Below are positions 16,686-26,904 of a DNA stretch of 64,000 nucleotides, in pieces. Both the position numbers and the translations under genes were made by a program. A model generated the notes under the pieces. It saw nothing but the letters and a program-made list of their open reading frames with translations. It ran no database searches and was not told the origin of the DNA. How positions within the stretch are numbered: position 1 is the stretch's first letter; each line of letters starts with the position of its first letter. This stretch comes from Vibrio tubiashii (lineage in GTDB: Bacteria; Pseudomonadota; Gammaproteobacteria; Enterobacterales; Vibrionaceae): positions 1 to 64,000 of the forward strand of contig JRWQ01000007.1 of NCBI GenBank assembly GCA_000775715.1, read 5' to 3'.

Positions 16686-16976
16686 TTAGGTAATATGTGT
16701 CATTCGATTGATAGTGAACGTATCGACTTTGCCTTCTACTGCTGCGATATACGCCGCAATGTGCTCGCTAGCAAGGTGCTGTTCAAGTAAGGCTTCAGAT
16801 TCCCAGTTTTCGTGGAACACAAAGTGCGCCGGGTTTTGGTTATCTTGATGTAAGTCGTAGTTAATACACCCTTCCTCAACACGTGTTTTGTCGATCAGCT
16901 TAATCAGCTCTGATTTTACTGCCTCTTCGTGGCCACTTTTGGCGATGATGTTTGCAATAACGGTTAACTTAGCCAT
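16686..16976 (-). CDS. YgiN/ABM-type quinol monooxygenase
   Basis: A 96-residue single antibiotic-biosynthesis monooxygenase (ABM) domain, the usual length. Recognisable are LTVIANIIAKSGHEE at the start, the EEGCINYDLH centre and FHENWESEALLEQHLASEH. Relatives dimerise and act on quinols or related small molecules without cofactor. It is 14 bases downstream of the nitroreductase gene and cotranscribed, suggesting a joint role in quinone or nitroaromatic redox stress, but this is inference. Confidence 0.88.
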   Translation of the reverse strand: MAKLTVIANIIAKSGHEEAVKSELIKLIDKTRVEEGCINYDLHQDNQNPAHFVFHENWESEALLEQHLASEHIAAYIAAVEGKVDTFTINRMTHIT

Positions 16977-16990
16977 GTTACAATCACTCC

Positions 16991-17650
16991 TTATAGCGTT
17001 GTGATGACGTCATCCATTGGTAAACGTGCTTTTGGTAGACCGTGGTTGTAGTCTTCGCCGTCTTTGTGGTAACCCAGTGCAAGTGCAAAAGTACACTCGT
17101 AGCCGTCTAGCTCATCTTTGAATACTTCACCAATGAGCTCTGAATCGACACCTTCCATCGGCGTTGAAGCAATGCCTAAACGTGCAAGTGTGTGTAGCGT
17201 GTTACCAAGTGCGATGTATGTTTGAGACTTAGTCCAGTTACCATTAAAGCCAGCTTCGTCAGTGTTCAGCTCTACAAAACCGAATGCGCCGTTGAGCATG
17301 TCGTTGTAACGCTCTGCTGGTAGGTGACCAGACGTGACTTCTGCATCAACCACTTTTGCGTATTGCTCTTTGGTAAAACGAGGGTTGTGAGCAAACAGAA
17401 TGGTGTGTGACGCTTCTTTTGCATGTGGTTGGTTAAATTGGTACATGTTGGCAAAGGTATCGTGGAAACGCTGCTTTGCTTCGTCACTCTCAAGCACGAT
17501 AAATTTCCAAGGTTGAGAGTTGATAGAAGATGCAGACAGGCGGATTGCTTCTTTAATTACTTGCATATCTTGTGCTGAAATACGCTTTGTGGCGTCGTAT
17601 TTTTTAGCTGTGTAACGAGTGTTTAAATCTTTGATGATTGGATGAGTCAT
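16991..17650 (-). CDS. NfsB-family NAD(P)H-dependent oxidoreductase (nitroreductase)
   Basis: A 219-residue FMN nitroreductase-fold protein. The N-terminal RYTAKKYDATKRIS and SASSINSQPWKFIVLES (FMN-binding R and S-x-x-N-x-Q-P-W region) and the C-terminal ALALGYHKDGEDYN are typical of the NfsB/YdgI group. TAGGAGCCAAC precedes the ATG. The enzyme would reduce quinones or nitro compounds with NAD(P)H in the cytoplasm. It opens a two-gene unit with the ABM monooxygenase. The 288 bases upstream (17651-17938) show no further gene. Confidence 0.9.
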   Translation of the reverse strand: MTHPIIKDLNTRYTAKKYDATKRISAQDMQVIKEAIRLSASSINSQPWKFIVLESDEAKQRFHDTFANMYQFNQPHAKEASHTILFAHNPRFTKEQYAKVVDAEVTSGHLPAERYNDMLNGAFGFVELNTDEAGFNGNWTKSQTYIALGNTLHTLARLGIASTPMEGVDSELIGEVFKDELDGYECTFALALGYHKDGEDYNHGLPKARLPMDDVITTL

Positions 17651-17938
17651 GTTGGCTCCTAACTATTAAATACTTACGAATTTATTTGGGTTGATTGTTC
17701 AGCGCATCAACAACTAACGTGTGGTGGAACATGACCCCAATTATCTAAAATCCGTGGTTGTTTATAACGATGGCGCTAATTTAGTTCAGTTTGAGGTTGA
17801 GAAAAATAGCTAGGATTTCCATTGACTATGGAACAAAACTTCCATAATGGATTGAATTGAGAGCGTTTAGAGCAGTGCAAGAGTCTTGGCGAGAGGAGTG
17901 GGGGCTCTCGCCATGCTAGTTTTGTGTGGCCAATTTGA

Positions 17939-18358
17939 TTAGATAGGCACGACCAGAATATCAACTGGTGATTTGTTGACGAGATGTTTGGAGTAAGAGA
18001 CGATTTTGCTCCAAAAATCGTGGTGGTGGCCACAAATCAGTAGGTCAACATTATTGTCTTCGATAGTCGCTTTTAGTTTATCTGCTAGGTCACCAGTACC
18101 AACAAGGATCTGTCTGATGGCAAGTGGGCTATACGCTTCAAACGACAAAATCTGCTCGACAGCATGCTCATTGATAGGCTTCGCATCAGGAGTCTCTTTT
18201 AAGTCGACAAGTTCGGGGTATATTTCACCATGTGAACCATCAATATGGATAAAAGAGATCTGCGCATCAGTTAGCCCAGCTAAATAAACCGCCCTATCTA
18301 TCAGAGACTTAGTTTCTTCTTCTAGTTCAATAGCAACAAGAATATGTCGGTAGTTCAT
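17939..18358 (-). CDS. Universal stress protein (UspA family)
   Basis: A 139-residue single Usp domain starting MNYRHILVAIELEEETKSL, with the ILVGTGDLADKL segment and CGHHHDFWSKIVSYSKHLVNKSPVDILVVP. The C-terminal G-x2-G-x9-G-(S/T) ATP-binding loop is altered here (GHHHDFWSK... instead of glycine-rich), so it is likely a UspA-type protein that does not bind ATP. It is divergent from the phospho-beta-glucosidase gene across about 258 bases without other identifiable features. Confidence 0.9.
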   Translation of the reverse strand: MNYRHILVAIELEEETKSLIDRAVYLAGLTDAQISFIHIDGSHGEIYPELVDLKETPDAKPINEHAVEQILSFEAYSPLAIRQILVGTGDLADKLKATIEDNNVDLLICGHHHDFWSKIVSYSKHLVNKSPVDILVVPI

Positions 18359-18583
18359 AATCGCGCCCTCGTTGAATATTCTGATCTAATCATAGTCTTA
18401 GTTTGGCACTAAATGTGTTGCTAACATCTCGAAACAGTGAAAATTTTTGTATGCGAACTGGGTGGATTTAACACAGTAGACATTGCTACCCCTGCGCGTG
18501 AGTCGTTAGCGCTTGGTTGAAAACTAGGAAACAACACCTTTTCAATCGAACCTCATTTGTTCCCAGTTTCCGCATTACAATGA

Positions 18584-20008
<1,425 letters not shown>

Positions 20009-20017
20009 TTGGATTTA

Positions 20018-20038
20018 AAAGGAGCCTTTGGCTCCTTT
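20018..20038. terminator. Bidirectional terminator
   Basis: AAAGGAGCC and GGCTCCTTT with a TTT loop; A/T runs flank both sides. The minus-strand TetR stop codon (20037-20039) lies in the edge of the stem. Confidence 0.8.
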
Positions 20039-20642
20039 ACTTTATCCCTTGGCAGCCGAGAAAGAAGTCTATCGCAGATTCTAGATTGGTTTGACGTTCA
20101 GCCAAGTCATTTGGGGCCATACCGAGGAAGACCGGAAAGAAGGTTCTCCCTTTTACTAATGCCCAAAGGTTAGTGGCAAGCTCCGATGTATTTTGCTCAG
20201 GTAAAGCGCCGTGACGTATTGCCTCTTCGAGCCAAGCCTCCATTGGGCAAGCTTTAATACTTTCGACTTTATTGAGGTGACATTTTCCCTGACACATGGC
20301 TTCAATGGTAATCGCGACAAGTAGACGCCGTTTTTCACACTGCATGACATGTTCAAGCTGCTGGGTAAATAAATCGATCAGTTGCTGACGAATACTGATT
20401 GCTGGATCGAAGTCTGGTAAAGCGTGATTGAGTTTCTCCTCTTCCATGATGTACTCAACGACGGCTTTATACAGGTTTTCTTTAGAACCAAAATGAGAAT
20501 AGACAGTCGGCTTTGTCGAACTCGCTTTCTTTGCAATGAGCTCTAATGAGGCACCTTGTACGCCCATCTCTTTGTAGCACTCAATCGCAGCCGAAATGAT
20601 ACTTAGTTTGGTTTTCTCGCTGCGTTGGTTTCGTTTGTCCAT
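20037..20642 (-). CDS. TetR/AcrR-family transcriptional regulator
   Basis: A 201-residue regulator with N-terminal helix-turn-helix (AIECYKEMGVQGASLELIAKKASSTKPTVYSHFGSK split across residues about 18-52) and a variable ligand domain. Start 20642 is preferred because AAAGG is close upstream; a longer form from 20684 is possible. It lies downstream of an RND-type adaptor gene on the same strand, a common repressor-efflux pairing. Ligand unknown. Confidence 0.88.
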   Translation of the reverse strand: MDKRNQRSEKTKLSIISAAIECYKEMGVQGASLELIAKKASSTKPTVYSHFGSKENLYKAVVEYIMEEEKLNHALPDFDPAISIRQQLIDLFTQQLEHVMQCEKRRLLVAITIEAMCQGKCHLNKVESIKACPMEAWLEEAIRHGALPEQNTSELATNLWALVKGRTFFPVFLGMAPNDLAERQTNLESAIDFFLGCQGIK

Positions 20643-20764
20643 ACCTTTATCCGTACAGGATGGGGAAAAGTGCAAAGCTACCATAAATAATCATGCCTTC
20701 TATCATTAAAGTAGCATATTGAGAGTTTTTTCATCTTTTACCGACTTGTTTGCTGATTTTGCCA

Positions 20765-21856
20765 TCAAGATTGACGGTTGAGTATTTCATTGAGCTGATT
20801 CACAAGGTTAACCATTGGGTCGATTTTCTTACCGACTAACTCAGGAGCGTCAGGGGTTGTCAGGACGAAATCATTGGCGTTCAATCCCGATTTGATCGGT
20901 ACGTAACCGGTGTGGCTCTCTTTGATTTTTGCAATGGTCACCTCCTTTTGCCTTACCACGCGTTTATCATCTAAGACAAACAGGGTTGGAACCCCATCAT
21001 TAATATGGATTGAAGAGGCAGGGACAAATAGCTGAGGCTCTTGCTGTGGGCTGTTTAAATAGAAAGCGGTCTTCGAACCGATCAAGTGTTCGCCATGTCG
21101 GTTGTCGAAAACTGCATACGCGCTGAGATCTTGACTCTGGTTAGCGAGCTTAGAATCAACATAGCGTAATTTGCCATCGATATAGTGGCCTTCCTGATTA
21201 ACAATTGAAGCCTGCAAGCGATCAGGATAGTTGTTTAACACCTTGCGAAAGACGTTCAGTACTTGAGGAGATGCGGTAAAGTGCAGTTCTACGGTATTAG
21301 TCGCAACCAGTTCCGTGATCAATTCACCTTCATTAACGTAATTACCTGCGTTCAAATGGAATTGACCCAGAGTGCCTGAAAATGGGGCATACATGGTGGT
21401 CGCTGCATGATCTTGTTGGGCGAGCAGTAAGTTTTTCCTTGTTGCTTCCACCGCACTCACGGCATTCTTGAACCTAGGGTCGTTTTCTCCAGTGGTACGA
21501 GTAAGCTCGATAATATTTTTCGTTGCCATTTGATATTCATTTTGAGCGGCCTCTACCGCCAGTGCGGCTAACGCGGCATCGAAATCAAGTAAACGCTGAC
21601 CTTTTTCAACGTAATCGCCATCTTGGACATAGATGTTGGCAATTTTTCCGCTGTTTTCCGCCAAAATTTGTGTGTACTTGGAAGGTTTGAACTCACCTTC
21701 CAAGGCGATCAACTTAGTCGCTTTTCGTTCGATAGGTAGTTGAACCATGTAAGCGGTTGAGTTGGCGGATGGCTTTGCTTGAGAAAGTTGTCCACTGAAA
21801 AATAGTGCAGGAGCAAGCGTTAAGGTTAGGCCAAATGAAAGGGCGAGCTTGTTCAT
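20765..21856 (-). CDS. Efflux RND transporter periplasmic adaptor (HlyD/MFP family), orphan
   Basis: A 363-residue membrane-fusion protein with a signal peptide (cleavage near residue 27), lipoyl/barrel half-motifs (IYVQDGDYVEKGQRLLDFD and TMYAPFSGTLGQFHLNAGNYVNEGELI), a coiled-coil hairpin of about 60 residues between them and a membrane-proximal domain. Such adaptors join inner-membrane pumps to outer-membrane channels. No RND pump or channel gene is beside it; the next gene is TetR. It must either share a pump encoded elsewhere or be the remnant of a larger operon. Confidence 0.9.
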   Translation of the reverse strand: MNKLALSFGLTLTLAPALFFSGQLSQAKPSANSTAYMVQLPIERKATKLIALEGEFKPSKYTQILAENSGKIANIYVQDGDYVEKGQRLLDFDAALAALAVEAAQNEYQMATKNIIELTRTTGENDPRFKNAVSAVEATRKNLLLAQQDHAATTMYAPFSGTLGQFHLNAGNYVNEGELITELVATNTVELHFTASPQVLNVFRKVLNNYPDRLQASIVNQEGHYIDGKLRYVDSKLANQSQDLSAYAVFDNRHGEHLIGSKTAFYLNSPQQEPQLFVPASSIHINDGVPTLFVLDDKRVVRQKEVTIAKIKESHTGYVPIKSGLNANDFVLTTPDAPELVGKKIDPMVNLVNQLNEILNRQS

Positions 21857-22122
21857 ATCTGTCCCTGATTCGTTGTTTTATTTGTATGGTTTATTGAACC
21901 TTTCAGTTCATTTCATAATTTTATGGTTAAGTAAGAATATTTTAACTTTACCGTTAAGTAAAGTTTTGTTGTGACTTAGATGCATCTTCTTCAGAACTAG
22001 GGATATGTATAGAGCTTAATTATTCTCAATATTTGAGAAACGTTGGTTATTTTTACTAACTCTTTCCTATCCAGTAAGAATACAATTTGATCGTGACCTG
22101 AAAGTGACGATACAACAATAGC

Positions 22123-22857
22123 GTGAATCCAATGAAGCAAAACAGCGGGCAAGTAAACGAAAAGGTTCTTCAACTACTGATGCAAGTTGCAGTGAATGAA
22201 GATCCTGTGACAGCGAGACAACTTAGTGAGCAGTTGGGTACGCCCATCAGCAGCTTATATCGGCATCTAAAACTATTGCGAGAATGGAACTTGATTGAGG
22301 AAAGTCCAAATGACAAAACCTTGATCATCGGTCCGGCAGCTCTGTTGTTGATGCGCAGCTACGAGACTAGCCCGCACGATTTAGACACGGTTGATGCTGT
22401 GCTGAATCGTTTGCAAAAACAAACCGGAGAAATGGCGGCTTACATGGTGCCTGTAGGGTATCGAGCGTTATGTGTAAGCCGTAAGGAGAGCATGCAGGCG
22501 CTTCGTTGCAGCTACGTCCAGGGTCAGAGTCAACCCCTGTTGCGAGGCGCCTCATCTAAAGTGATGCTGGCTTATTTGCCGACTGCGCGTTGTGAAAAAA
22601 TCCTGCGCTATTTCGGTGAACAGGATAGGTTAGAGCGTTGGCATCAAGAGCTAGCGCAAATACGCAACCAGGGCTATGCGCTCAGTACATCGGAGATCGA
22701 TCCTGGAGTGTCAGGGATCAGTGCCCCAGTAATGAAAGGCACTAAGCTGGTGGGTGCAATCTCGGTGATGGCTCCGGCGCATAGAGTTCAGGTTAATCAA
22801 CAGAAGATAATTCTTCACGTACTTCAAGCAGCGAGGGCATTGCCCCCAGAGAGGTAA
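22123..22857 (+). CDS. IclR-family transcriptional regulator
   Basis: A 244-residue IclR protein: winged helix (residues about 14-65, with VTARQLSEQLGTPISSLYRHLKLL) and a C-terminal effector domain (about 85-240) with the GVSGISAPVMKGTKLVGAISVMAP signature. Start is a GTG; an ATG three codons later is possible and neither has a strong ribosome site. It is five bases from the following arginase-like gene, so the two are cotranscribed and the IclR may control it. IclR members usually respond to aromatic or glyoxylate-type metabolites; ligand unknown here. Confidence 0.9.
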   Translation: MNPMKQNSGQVNEKVLQLLMQVAVNEDPVTARQLSEQLGTPISSLYRHLKLLREWNLIEESPNDKTLIIGPAALLLMRSYETSPHDLDTVDAVLNRLQKQTGEMAAYMVPVGYRALCVSRKESMQALRCSYVQGQSQPLLRGASSKVMLAYLPTARCEKILRYFGEQDRLERWHQELAQIRNQGYALSTSEIDPGVSGISAPVMKGTKLVGAISVMAPAHRVQVNQQKIILHVLQAARALPPER

Positions 22858-22862
22858 TTGGT

Positions 22863-23696
22863 ATGTTCGGGCTATTTCGACGCAATAAAATCCAGTCTGT
22901 GACTGAGACCTTGGCAAATCGTATGGTTTTTCTCAGTGTCAGTGAACGCATTAAACCAATGAAACAAGTGGATTTTGAAATGGCCGATCAGAGCTTGGAG
23001 GAGATATTTGATTGGGTTGCAGACATCAGCAAACAGCGTTGGGTCAATGGTGGTCATTACAATCTTACTGACCAACCTTGCGAACAATATCAGTTTCACT
23101 TGAGTCGGTTTCTTGGCTCACAGGCATTACCTGTGGTGTTTAGCAATAATAGCGAGACTCTGCTCCATGCTTTGCCAATACATTGCTCTTCGCGCAGAGA
23201 GCTTGGCATAGTTCATATAGGTCGTCAGTTTGAGATTAAAGCTTCTTTAGAGCCTGAGCAGGGCAGCGCGTTTCATTTTGCACTCTCGCGCTACAACGAA
23301 TGTCGACTGTTTTGTCTGGGTATTGATCCTGCGTTACAGGATGAAAGGACATGGGAATATGCTGAAGATCTTGGTTGTGATTGGATGACTTTGGCTGAAT
23401 GTAGTTTTGGTCTGCGTTTTCAAGTCAAACACCAATTGGCGAACTATTTGGCGCACTGTGATGACGTCATTGTGAATATTGATCTTTCTTGCTTATCGCC
23501 TGTTTCGCGTTTAGAGGGAGGTTCGGCGATGAACGTACAAATGGTCAATCGAATGATCCGCCAGTTGTTGATATCAGGGAAGGTACGTCAGGTGCAGTTG
23601 GTTGGTTACAAAGATAAGCACCTCTACTCTAAGCAGACTCAAAGTGTATTGCGCGAGTTAACCGATATGCTTCCCCATCGAGAGTGGGCTGCTTAG
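22863..23696 (+). CDS. Arginase-fold protein lacking the metal site
   Basis: A 277-residue protein with the sequence pattern of ureohydrolases (arginase, agmatinase, formiminoglutamase), shown by GIVHIGRQFEIKASLEPEQG (residues 116-134) and VNIDLSCLSPVSRLEGGSAMN (204-224). The manganese ligands are mostly lost: the D-A-H-x-D motif reads H-I-G-R-Q (118-122), the second motif keeps Asp207 but has Ser for the second Asp, and the GDHS loop is replaced by NNSE. It is therefore probably not a hydrolase and may be a ligand-binding or regulatory relative. It follows the IclR gene by five bases. Confidence 0.7.
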   Translation: MFGLFRRNKIQSVTETLANRMVFLSVSERIKPMKQVDFEMADQSLEEIFDWVADISKQRWVNGGHYNLTDQPCEQYQFHLSRFLGSQALPVVFSNNSETLLHALPIHCSSRRELGIVHIGRQFEIKASLEPEQGSAFHFALSRYNECRLFCLGIDPALQDERTWEYAEDLGCDWMTLAECSFGLRFQVKHQLANYLAHCDDVIVNIDLSCLSPVSRLEGGSAMNVQMVNRMIRQLLISGKVRQVQLVGYKDKHLYSKQTQSVLRELTDMLPHREWAA

Positions 23697-23735
23697 ACTG
23701 GAGGAAAGATAAAACCTAAAGCCCTAAAAACACAA

Positions 23736-23757
23736 AAGCTGGCAGTTAAGCCAGCTT
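23736..23757 (-). terminator. Terminator of the small gene at 23775-23861
   Basis: AAGCTGGC and GCCAGCTT flank a six-base loop; on the minus strand the stem is followed by TTGTGTTTTTAGG. No other minus-strand gene lies just upstream, so its presence supports transcription of the small ORF. Confidence 0.7.
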
Positions 23758-23774
23758 AGTTGGGTTTAGCACAC

Positions 23775-23861
23775 TTATGATGATTTGTTCGCGTCTTTGT
23801 TTGAATCTTTCCAGTATTGAACGCGAACACGATGAAGCTGTGCTCTTCTCATTTTCTTCAT
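23775..23861 (-). CDS. Small basic protein (28 aa)
   Basis: ATG at 23861 has GAGGGATTGTC directly upstream. The product begins MKKMRRAQLHRVRVQYW and is strongly basic with a lysine/serine tail. An intrinsic terminator starts 18 bases past the stop. Family not recognised. The ribosome site plus terminator argue for a genuine expressed small protein rather than chance. Confidence 0.5.
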   Translation of the reverse strand: MKKMRRAQLHRVRVQYWKDSNKDANKSS

Positions 23862-24174
23862 GACAATCCCTCACTTAATGAAAATACAGCTCGTGATTGA
23901 GCTTGTGTGAACGTAGTTCCTCATGAACAGGACTAAATTTAGTCGCCTAATTCGAAAATAGCTAGGGTTTTGATCACATTTTTTTGTATGTACGCCATCC
24001 TATATCATCCAAAAGTGAACCATGACGCAGTTTATTAATTCTGAAATGTAACCTTAAAATCAGTGTCTTGCTTTATTAATTTTTACTAAACAATAACTTA
24101 ACCAAACTGTCACCTTTACTGACTACGATTTGCTCGCGTTTATAAAAAATATTACTCAAGCAAGGAGTCAGCAA
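23862..24174. other. Intergenic region upstream of phoX
   Basis: No ORF or RNA gene is evident in these 313 bases. CTGTCAC at 24107 with a CTGACTA-like half 12 bases on resembles a Pho box but does not have the right 11-base phasing. Confidence 0.4.
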
Positions 24175-26067
24175 ATGTGTCCAATCTCATCTAAAGATCG
24201 TGAGAGTCAGGATTCTGAGTTCAGCCAAATGGTCGATGCACGTCTATCTCGTCGTCGTTTTTTAGCTGGGACAGCAGCAGTAAGTGCAAGTGCATTTCTT
24301 TCACTTAACCCGATCACCAAGGCTTTTGCAGCAAAAAGTGAAAGTCCTTTGCTCAACTTTGAAGCGGTTCCAGCTTCAACAGCGGATGCGTTTATTGTGC
24401 CTAAGGGCTACAAAGCAACGCCGCTACTCTCCTGGGGCGACCCAATCTTCTCAGATGCACCTGAATTCGATCCAAGCGGCAAGCAAAACTCACAAGCTCA
24501 ACTGCGACAGTTTGGTGACAATACCGATGGTATGAGCCTGTTCCCAATCAGTGAAGACCGAGCGGTTATTGCGGTGAATAACGAATACACCAACTATGAC
24601 CTTCTGTTTGATCATGGTGGTAAAGCGATGACAGCAGACGATGTGCTGAAGGCTCAGGCAGCGCATGGTGTGACGGTATTTGAGATTGTCAGATCAGGTG
24701 GTCAGTGGAAATTAGATAAAAACGGCAAGCTCAACCGCCGAATCACTGCTAATACAGAAATGAAGTTGACTGGCCCTGCGGCAGGTCACGACTTGATGAA
24801 AACTGAGTTAGACCCAACAGGTATGAAGCCACTCGGTACATTTAATAACTGTGCAAACGGCCAAACGCCTTGGGGAACATACTTAACCTGTGAAGAGAAC
24901 TTCAACGGCTATTTTGGCACCAGCACAACTGCTGAAGTGTCGGCTGATCACAAGCGTTATGGGGTAAAACCTGCGAAGAGCAAGTACCAGTGGCACGACA
25001 CTGATGAGCGCTTTGATGTGGCTAAGCATCCAAATGAACCACACCGTTTTGGCTGGGTTGTAGAGATTGACCCTAACGATCCTAGCTCTACCCCACTTAA
25101 ACGTACCGCGCTTGGTCGCTTTAAGCATGAGAATGCAGCGCTGCTTGTCAATGATAATGGTCATGTGGTTGTTTACCTGGGTGATGATGAGCGCGGTGAG
25201 CACTTGTACAAGTTTGTATCGAAGAACAAGTATCAGCCAGGTAATGACAGAGCAAACCGAGATCTTCTTGAAGAGGGAACGCTTTACGTTGCTAAGTTTG
25301 AGTTCGATGACCAAGAGCTGAAAGGCAAAGGTCAATGGATTGAGTTAACTCATGGCAAGAACGGCTTAACTAAAGCGAACGGCTTTAGTGATCAAGCCGA
25401 GGTGATGATCTTTGCTCGACGTGCTGCCACTCAAGTTGGTGCGACCACTATGGATCGCCCAGAATGGGTAGCCGTTCATCCTGATAACAAACATGTGTTC
25501 TGTACTTTAACTAACAACAAGAACCGTGGCGTGAAAGAAGGTCAAGATGTTGGTGGACCAAACCCACGTAAAGAGAATCATTATGGTCAGATCGTTCGTT
25601 GGGTACCGCAAGCTGGCGATCATACTAGCGATGGCTTTGAATGGGATCTGTACCTTATTGCGGGCAACCCTGAAGTGCACCAAGGCAACCTCTATGCAGG
25701 TAGTGATAACATTAACGCTGATAACATGTTTAACAGCCCTGATGGTATTGGTTTTGATTCTGCTGGTCGTTTGTGGATTCAAACAGATGGTAACTACTCA
25801 AACAAGGGCGATTTCGCAGGTCAAGGCAACAACCAAATGTTATGTGGCGACCCTATGACCGGTGAGGTTCGTCGCTTTTTGACTGGGCCTATTGCGTGTG
25901 AAATCACCGGGCTTACTTTCTCAGCAGATAACAAAACGATGTTTGTTGGCGTGCAGCATCCAGGTGAGAAAGGTGCGCCTTCTCATTTCCCTGCTGGTGG
26001 CAGCAGCAAGCCGCGCTCTACGATTATGGCGATCACCCGTGAAGATGGTGGTGTTATTGGCGCGTAA
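24175..26067 (+). CDS. phoX: PhoX-family phosphatase, Tat-exported
   Basis: A 630-residue protein from the ATG at 24175, chosen for the AAGGAGTCAGCAA ribosome site. A twin-arginine signal (LSRRRFLAG, residues 24-32) is followed by a hydrophobic stretch and an AFA-like cleavage site near residue 52. Downstream motifs typical of PhoX/DUF839 include FNNCANGQTPWGTYLTCEENF, DPNDPSS and GSDNINADNMFNSPDGIGFD. PhoX enzymes are calcium/iron-dependent alkaline phosphatases in the periplasm that free phosphate from organic esters. It is monocistronic with its own strong terminator. Together with the AEP locus it points to a phosphorus-scavenging life style. Confidence 0.92.
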   Translation: MCPISSKDRESQDSEFSQMVDARLSRRRFLAGTAAVSASAFLSLNPITKAFAAKSESPLLNFEAVPASTADAFIVPKGYKATPLLSWGDPIFSDAPEFDPSGKQNSQAQLRQFGDNTDGMSLFPISEDRAVIAVNNEYTNYDLLFDHGGKAMTADDVLKAQAAHGVTVFEIVRSGGQWKLDKNGKLNRRITANTEMKLTGPAAGHDLMKTELDPTGMKPLGTFNNCANGQTPWGTYLTCEENFNGYFGTSTTAEVSADHKRYGVKPAKSKYQWHDTDERFDVAKHPNEPHRFGWVVEIDPNDPSSTPLKRTALGRFKHENAALLVNDNGHVVVYLGDDERGEHLYKFVSKNKYQPGNDRANRDLLEEGTLYVAKFEFDDQELKGKGQWIELTHGKNGLTKANGFSDQAEVMIFARRAATQVGATTMDRPEWVAVHPDNKHVFCTLTNNKNRGVKEGQDVGGPNPRKENHYGQIVRWVPQAGDHTSDGFEWDLYLIAGNPEVHQGNLYAGSDNINADNMFNSPDGIGFDSAGRLWIQTDGNYSNKGDFAGQGNNQMLCGDPMTGEVRRFLTGPIACEITGLTFSADNKTMFVGVQHPGEKGAPSHFPAGGSSKPRSTIMAITREDGGVIGA

Positions 26068-26084
26068 CTTGTCGTGACGATTTT

Positions 26085-26119
26085 AAAGCCCCGAAATGGT
26101 AACATTCGGGGCTTTTTTT
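26085..26119 (+). terminator. phoX terminator
   Basis: AAAGCCCCGAA and TTCGGGGCTTT with a nine-base loop and a T-run to 26119: a strong intrinsic terminator. Confidence 0.95.
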
Positions 26120-26488
26120 CATTCCAGAGCGCTTAAGAAGTTTGTTTTGAAGCACGTGAATGTGACCTGATAGGATAATTATGCGTGTGGAAGCATAAAA
26201 AACTGTGATCTTATGACGATTCACCACTAAATCTAGTTGCTAGTTTCGTACGGTATCACTATATTGAAAAGGTATCCCAATAACTTAAAGGTGTAGAGAA
26301 CCGAGTAAACTCCCAGAGCGAATACGATTTAACTGAACGCAATAAGAGACACACAATTTAGCGAACTCCTCGTTAAAGTGCATCAAAAACGTATAAGAAC
26401 TAAGTATTTTCAAAGGCCTTTTGCTTTAGCACTCTCAAGCAGTCACATCTTAAGTTATCGATACTTTGTTGGTAACCGAGGAGGAGTT
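26120..26488. other. Intergenic region without recognisable feature
   Basis: About 370 AT-rich bases between the phoX terminator and the small membrane-protein gene; an ORF extending upstream from that gene to 26378 has no ribosome site. No promoter is clear enough to call. Confidence 0.4.
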
Positions 26489-26647
26489 TTGGCTATGCTA
26501 TCACTAGGTTTGTTCGCTTTAGGCGTGTTTGTATTCTTCTTCTGCTGGGTCGTGCAGCATGGATTGCCTGTTTTAGGCATGAAACTGGACGAAGACGATT
26601 TACTGCTCATTTCAGAGATGTCTGGCGAGGGCGTTCTCGAAGCATAA
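26489..26647 (+). CDS. Small single-pass membrane protein (about 52 aa)
   Basis: The TTG at 26489 has GAGGAGG three to eight bases upstream; the ATG two codons later (26495) is the alternative start. The product begins with a hydrophobic helix (MLSLGLFALGVFVFFFCWVV) and ends in an acidic tail rich in Asp and Glu. It is followed at once by a strong terminator, so it is probably a genuine monocistronic gene. Family not recognised; the acidic cytoplasmic or periplasmic tail could bind a partner. Confidence 0.6.
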   Translation: MAMLSLGLFALGVFVFFFCWVVQHGLPVLGMKLDEDDLLLISEMSGEGVLEA

Positions 26648-26663
26648 TTCATGAAGCAGCTAG

Positions 26664-26690
26664 AAAAAAGGAGCCATTGGCTCCTTTTTT
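26664..26690 (+). terminator. Terminator of the small membrane-protein gene
   Basis: AAAAAAGGAGCC and GGCTCCTTTTTT with a three-base loop; a near-perfect intrinsic terminator that can work on both strands. Confidence 0.92.
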
Positions 26691-26904
26691 GCGTTTTGGC
26701 CTGTTGTTTTCATTCTGGTTGTATCGATCCGTTTTTGCATCTCATTTTGAGAATCGGCCAGCTTAATTTTCTACCCTGTTTGTATCTCTCTGAAAGTTCT
26801 CGATAATATTCACCTAGATGAGTATGGTGTTTTTGGCATACACATTGCCTAGATCTACTCACAGGCCACAACATGGTGAGTTTTACCGTTTTTAGGAGGG
26901 TGTT

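Noticed and set aside
24107..24125. Possible Pho box upstream of phoX (CTGTCAC and CTGACTA-like repeats)
   Set aside because: The repeats are 12 rather than 11 bases apart and the second differs from CTGTCAT at several positions, so it is not called.
24883..25335. Long antisense frame inside phoX
   Set aside because: A mirror of phoX codon bias; no start context or family similarity.
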